64,000 nucleotides of DNA from Sistotremastrum niveocremeum HHB9708. Lineage: Eukaryota; Basidiomycota; Agaricomycetes; Sistotremastrales; Sistotremastraceae. Positions within the stretch are counted from its first letter, which is position 1; the number at the start of each line of letters is the position of its first letter. The translations under genes were made by a program, and so were the position numbers. Below, piece after piece: positions 60,009 to 64,000 of the stretch. Below the pieces are notes generated by a model. The model was not told the origin of the DNA. It worked only from the letters and a program-made list of their open reading frames with translations, and searched no databases. The stretch is taken from the NCBI GenBank assembly GCA_001630475.1, contig KV419437.1, forward strand, positions 62,001 through 126,000, in the 5' to 3' direction.

Positions 60009-63000
60009 CTAATCATCTTCTTCATCATCATCCTTGCTACCATGCTTGAAGAGTGTGAGAAGTTCATCAACACCAAGGCCTTTGGTCTTCAGTTTGTTGC
60101 CAGCCAGAGCAGCAGCAGCTAGCTCGCGCTTTCTTTGCTGAAGCTACCAGAAAACAAGTCAATCTTAGCACATGGAACCAGATTACTGGTATACCTCAAG
60201 AATGCGGTCTTCGACTGTATTCTCTATTGTCAGCTTGTATATATTGACGTTCCGGAGTTGTCCCATGCGATGTGCCCGATCGAAAGCCTGATCCTGTTGT
60301 GACATTTAGTCCCATGAAAGTCGACTGAACAAGCCTGCATACCTCGAGGGCTGGGTTCCACCAGAGATCGGTAAGAATGACATTGTTACAGGCAACTAAA
60401 TTGAGACCTGATTACACGTAAGCCATGTTCATTTGACGTTTGCACATTCTTACCTGTTCCTCCAGCTTTAAACGAAATGAGGATGACCGTCGTGCTGCGA
60501 CTCGTCTTGATGGTCTCGATGGCTTTCGCTCGCTCTATCGGATTCATACTCCCGTCATCTACAAGCGGTCAAGAGGTCATCTCATACAACTGGAAAATCA
60601 AGACGTACATCTGACATATTTGAATCCCGCGTCTTTGAGGAAAGGTTGGATAAGGTCAACTTGAGAGAAGTTAGATTTTGTGCCATACAGAAGTAGGTTC
60701 TCTTACGGTAGGAGGTGAATTGAGAAAAGATGATGGTCTTCTCCGGGACATCTTCTTCTTCACTGCGTTCTCTAATATCTTCGAGCAGCTCGAGCATCTT
60801 ACGAATTTTGGCTGAAGTAGGAGGGAGACTTGAGGAGCCCGGACCCGGCAATGATTTACGTCGCGCTTTGATAACAACTTGAAGATCGCAATCCGTGCAA
60901 TACTTCGAACCATCCGTGCGATTCTTGCTTGTGAGACTGGTCGTACGTTAGGAATGCTGCGCAGGTCATCGATGAATAGGCTCACATGGCCTGACAAAGT
61001 TGGCACTTGGCGCCGCCTCCGACTGTGAGTCCTCCCATCGCAGCTGCAAGGCCACCGTCGTCATCATCGCTATCATTGTCGGGCTTATTCTCGAGAGCGT
61101 CGGCATCGTCTGCAAAGTCTTTGGTGATCAATGCAGCATGGTTGCATGCTGAAGGGAGATAAATTTAGACAATGCATGTCAACCAGAATCCAATAGGGCC
61201 AACCTTGTCGCAGGCGAAGAAGAAGGATGAGCATAGACGTATAGTTCTTCCTTTCTTCTCCCCTTTCAATCATCTTGTCAATGGTTGAGCCCGCTTTCTC
61301 TTCGATTTCATTGTAGAAGGCGCGTTCGTCATTATCAAAGTCACAATGGATAATTTCGACGATGCGATCGGGCAGTTGGAGTATAGGCTTTCCGTTCAAG
61401 ATCGTGTTCTTGGTACGTCGAAGCATTATGGCGTCCAAAACCAGCTACAAAGTGTCAGTAAGGTCGTATGGTCAGCGAGTCAATTCAACTTACATGAAGT
61501 CGTTTCATTGCACGAAGGGTACGCCCTCTCTTGACGGGTTCAGATATGCTTTCCTTGAAATTATTCCAGTCGTTCAGAGGTTTGATGCGCAGGAAATTGA
61601 AGAACGAGTACAATTCGTCCACGTTGTTCTGCAACGGTGTGCCTGTGAATATGCAATCAGCAAAACGAAGGCTCTCGTAACAAGCTCCAAACGTACCTGT
61701 AAGAGCCCATCGATTTTTTGCGGTCAATGCACAGCAAGCAATGGCTGCCTTGGTCGATTTGTTCTTGATGTTATGAGCTTCGTCTAGTGAAAACCGAGTG
61801 AATGTGGGGTATGAGGAGGTAGAGCGAAACGTACCTAGAACAATTCTCCACCATCTGACACCAAACAGTGCACTGTGTTGTTTCTTCTTCTTGGGAGCTT
61901 TCTTCTTAATGCTCTTGCCCACCGAGTCGCTGTCACTGTCCGAGTCATCGGCTTTGCTCTTCTTCTTCGGTTTGCTCTTTGGCTTCGCGGACTCGTCCTT
62001 CGCATCGAAAGTATATGCGGCGAACTCGTTCGCTACTACCTGATAGGACGTGAGGACTACGTGCGCTCTGGTCAGTTCGTATGGGTCTTGGGTACGACCG
62101 GGCCCGTGGTGTTGGATGACGCGTTGCTTGGCAGCGACCTTATTTATCTCTGAAGCCCACTGGCTCATCAGGCCCACGGGGCAGACAACTCTGCGACATT
62201 AGACGACATTAGGGGCAAGAACTGAGCCGGGCTCACAGAGTTGGCGCATCCCATCCATCCTCTCGATCTGATTTTGTAGGTCGGCCTTCTATGATACGAG
62301 CCAACGTTTGAATGGTTTTGCCGAGACTATCCATAGGTGAGCAGACAAGTAAAAGCAAACCGGCTGAACATACCCCATGTCATCGGCCAATATGCCACCA
62401 GACTTCTTCCCCGTCTCTCGTTCCTTCATCCATTTCCGGGCAACAATCTGATGCGGCAGAAGAGTCAAACCCTCTCTGAATCCTGGAACGATGCTGTCGG
62501 CCATATCGATTTCGACTTCAATGTTCTCGGAACCCTTGAGTAGCTCTTTGAGATCTTCATCAACTTCGGCTTGGGTGCGAACGGGTTCATAGGCGTAGCC
62601 ATCGTTATGAAGGGTCGTCCCCGGTATCTCGATGACGGTCTTCATTGCTGTCTGGGGACCTTCCCCATACAGATCAGATGTCTTGACGGGAACAACGGGT
62701 TGCGAACGAGGTTTCTCCCAAGGGAACTCTACGACTTTCGCGGGAGCAGGTGCCTCTGTCTTATTCTTGTCCCATGGAAAATCTGATGGCTTGTTGAGTT
62801 CCTTCAGGATTTGTGATGGTGTATCGTAACTATCGTTGTCAGATGAAGAGTCTAGTGTACGCGATCGTGTATGTTCATCGCTAGCTGGAATGAGTTTCAC
62901 TCTGCGAAAAAATAAGCACATGAAGTTTCGGTATACGAGCTACGTACTTGTGGGCAGCGGGTGCAGGGGGCTGATCATCGTCTGAGTCATCATCAGATGA

Positions 63001-63263
63001 CGCGATAACGCGGTTTTTCTTCACTGCAGTCCGCGTCTTTACAGGCACAGAAGACGCCTCTGTCGACGCGCTTGTTGCAGAAGACGAAGAAGATGAAATG
63101 GACTGCACCCTAATGAACAAGTGCCACCGACGTCACGCAGTCGAACTCACAATAGTGGCGGCGGGCGCCCTCGCAGCGTCCTGTGCCATAAGTCTCTGTC
63201 GACTGTAGGACCAAATCAGACAAGCCAAAGAGTGAACTGAAATATCACATACAACTGTTCCAT
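60009..63263 (-). CDS. SNF2-family ATPase of the RAD5/RAD16 group
   Basis: Chromatin-linked DNA-dependent ATPase; substrate unknown. First coding exon of 11 nt (ATGGAACAGTT), giving MEQFRQRLMAQDAARAPA. Ser-rich acidic N terminus (VIASSDDDSDDDQPPAPAAH). Helicase motifs: LTLLPHQIVARKWMKERE, ILADDMGLGKTIQTLARIIE (motif I), VVCPVGLMSQWASEINKVAA (Ia), VLDEAHNIKNKSTKAAIACC (II, DEAH), WALTGTPLQNNVDELYSFFN (III), IMLRRTKNT, TIIFSQFTSYLDLI (IV), VILISFKAGGTGLNLVACNN (V), DRAHRMGQLRNVNIYKLTIE (VI). A Lys/Asp-rich insert (KPKSKPKKKSKADDSDSDSD) lies between Ia and II. The RING is reduced to a knuckle (AKCQLCQ, later YCTDCDLQVVIKARR). Ends acidic (SKDDDEEDD). An ATCACGTG site lies 62 bp upstream. Confidence 0.9.
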
Positions 63264-63324
63264 GGTCGTGTTCACTGAGGTGCGGGCACCGCGCAAACAA
63301 AGAGAAACAACTCAAGAACGATTT

Positions 63325-63343
63325 ATCACGTGTCAGGCACGTG
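63325..63343 (+). promoter_or_regulatory. Two CACGTG boxes upstream of the SNF2 gene
   Basis: ATCACGTG (RTCACGTG) at 63325-63332 and a second CACGTG core at 63338-63343, 62-80 bp before the start codon. Same core as sites before Csm1 and other genes in the window. Confidence 0.4.
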
Positions 63344-64000
63344 CTTTTTTATTCTCGATATGTCGTTGCGATTTTTCAGCTTTGTCGGTGGTTTTCGATT
63401 CGCAGGCGACTTCAGAAATTCAGACGTTGTTGGGTTCAAGACCACACACTTCTGGCACGCTACTTATACTCTTTGACCTCCTTCTCTTGATTGGACGCCG
63501 AAGACCTGTCAATGGCTGAGGACAAGACTCAACAAGACCGGTTGCTTCAAGTTGCTTGGGCAGCGATCCTCTGTCAGGCAGTCTCAAAGCACTTGGCGAT
63601 TTCGGCCCCTTATTGGGCAGAAGTGTTTGTTGACGAGTTGAGATCAAGATCTAGAGTGTCAACTCCGCTTCTGTGGCGTACGATCAATGATTATTGAATT
63701 CCTACAACGGGTTTCTATGGCCCTTCTGGCGCTACGCTGAACATCAAGGCCTTACACCGCCATGCCTTTAGGTTCTCTATGGCACAGCATGGCTCTCGCA
63801 AGATCATGACAAATATCATACACTCCATATCAGTACACTAGATGAACAAATGAGACTATGGATACCACAACACAAATTACACGATACATGTTAGCAACGG
63901 AAGTCGAGCCCCTTAAGAAGGTCAGCTACGTTCAGCGTGGTTTAAGGGCTGAGGATCATATCTGGGGTCAACAAACGGCGTGACCTCGAAGCTTTGCCGC
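63344..64000. other. Right end of the window, no supported gene
   Basis: About 650 bp. A plus-strand frame with an ATG at 63512 runs 61 codons (MAEDKTQQDRLLQVAWAAIL) but has no known similarity and no clear splice partner. The rest shows nothing I recognise. Confidence 0.3.

Noticed and set aside
63512-63697. 61-codon plus-strand frame at the right end
   Set aside because: Begins with an ATG and reads MAEDKTQQDRLLQVAWAAIL, but has no similarity and no splice partner. It could be a small gene, but support is too weak.

Overview
This window comes from a filamentous basidiomycete, most likely an Agaricomycete. Genes are tightly packed on both strands, almost all are broken by introns of about 45-80 bp with GT...AG ends and CTAAC/CTGAC-like branch sites, intergenic gaps are short, and the proteins match fungal orthologues. 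I find 28 protein-coding genes (one cut by the left edge) and one tRNA. There is no transposon, LTR element, CRISPR array, prophage or secondary-metabolite cluster. The content is mostly conserved housekeeping, so the unusual signals lie in gene structure and regulation.

Layout. 0-10 kb: ADE4 (purine synthesis, partial) is divergent from GCD7 (eIF2B beta). GUF1 (mitochondrial EF4) is almost head-on-head with a cwf18/CCDC12 splicing factor. A short WOPR regulator and an elongin-A follow. 10-24 kb: a GID7/WDR26 E3 scaffold, a gene-poor 2.7-kb stretch, an ECL1-like zinc-motif protein, VPS54 of the GARP complex, and an adiponectin-receptor/hemolysin III membrane protein. 24-37 kb: an ankyrin L-asparaginase, BRX1, a cyclic phosphodiesterase, a DUF1776 membrane protein, CTF18, and an ADGF-type adenosine deaminase. 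37-50 kb: an allantoate-permease-type MFS transporter, a second gene-poor stretch, CLP1, ATP2 head-to-head with an EF-hand external NADH dehydrogenase, tRNA-Ser(AGA) and a three-KH RNA-binding protein. 51-64 kb: S-adenosylmethionine synthetase, myotubularin phosphatase, proteasome beta-4, a Csm1/Pcs1 kinetochore protein, an unknown two-exon gene, and a RAD5/RAD16-like SNF2 ATPase.

Genes that may work together: ATP2 and the NADH dehydrogenase both serve respiration and share a 326-bp promoter. The adenosine deaminase, allantoate-permease-like transporter and asparaginase are all nitrogen-scavenging functions within 15 kb, and four GATA-type sites sit upstream of the transporter. RTCACGTG octamers recur in several promoters.

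The most notable structures are an ADE4 start codon split by an intron after its A, a 10-nt (or 16-nt) micro-exon in GUF1 bordered by a consensus GC-AG intron, several first coding exons of only 1-25 nt, and a 57-nt in-frame intron inside the zinc motif of the ECL1-like gene. All splice calls were made by eye from reading frame, splice signals and remembered family sequences; none was tested with transcripts.
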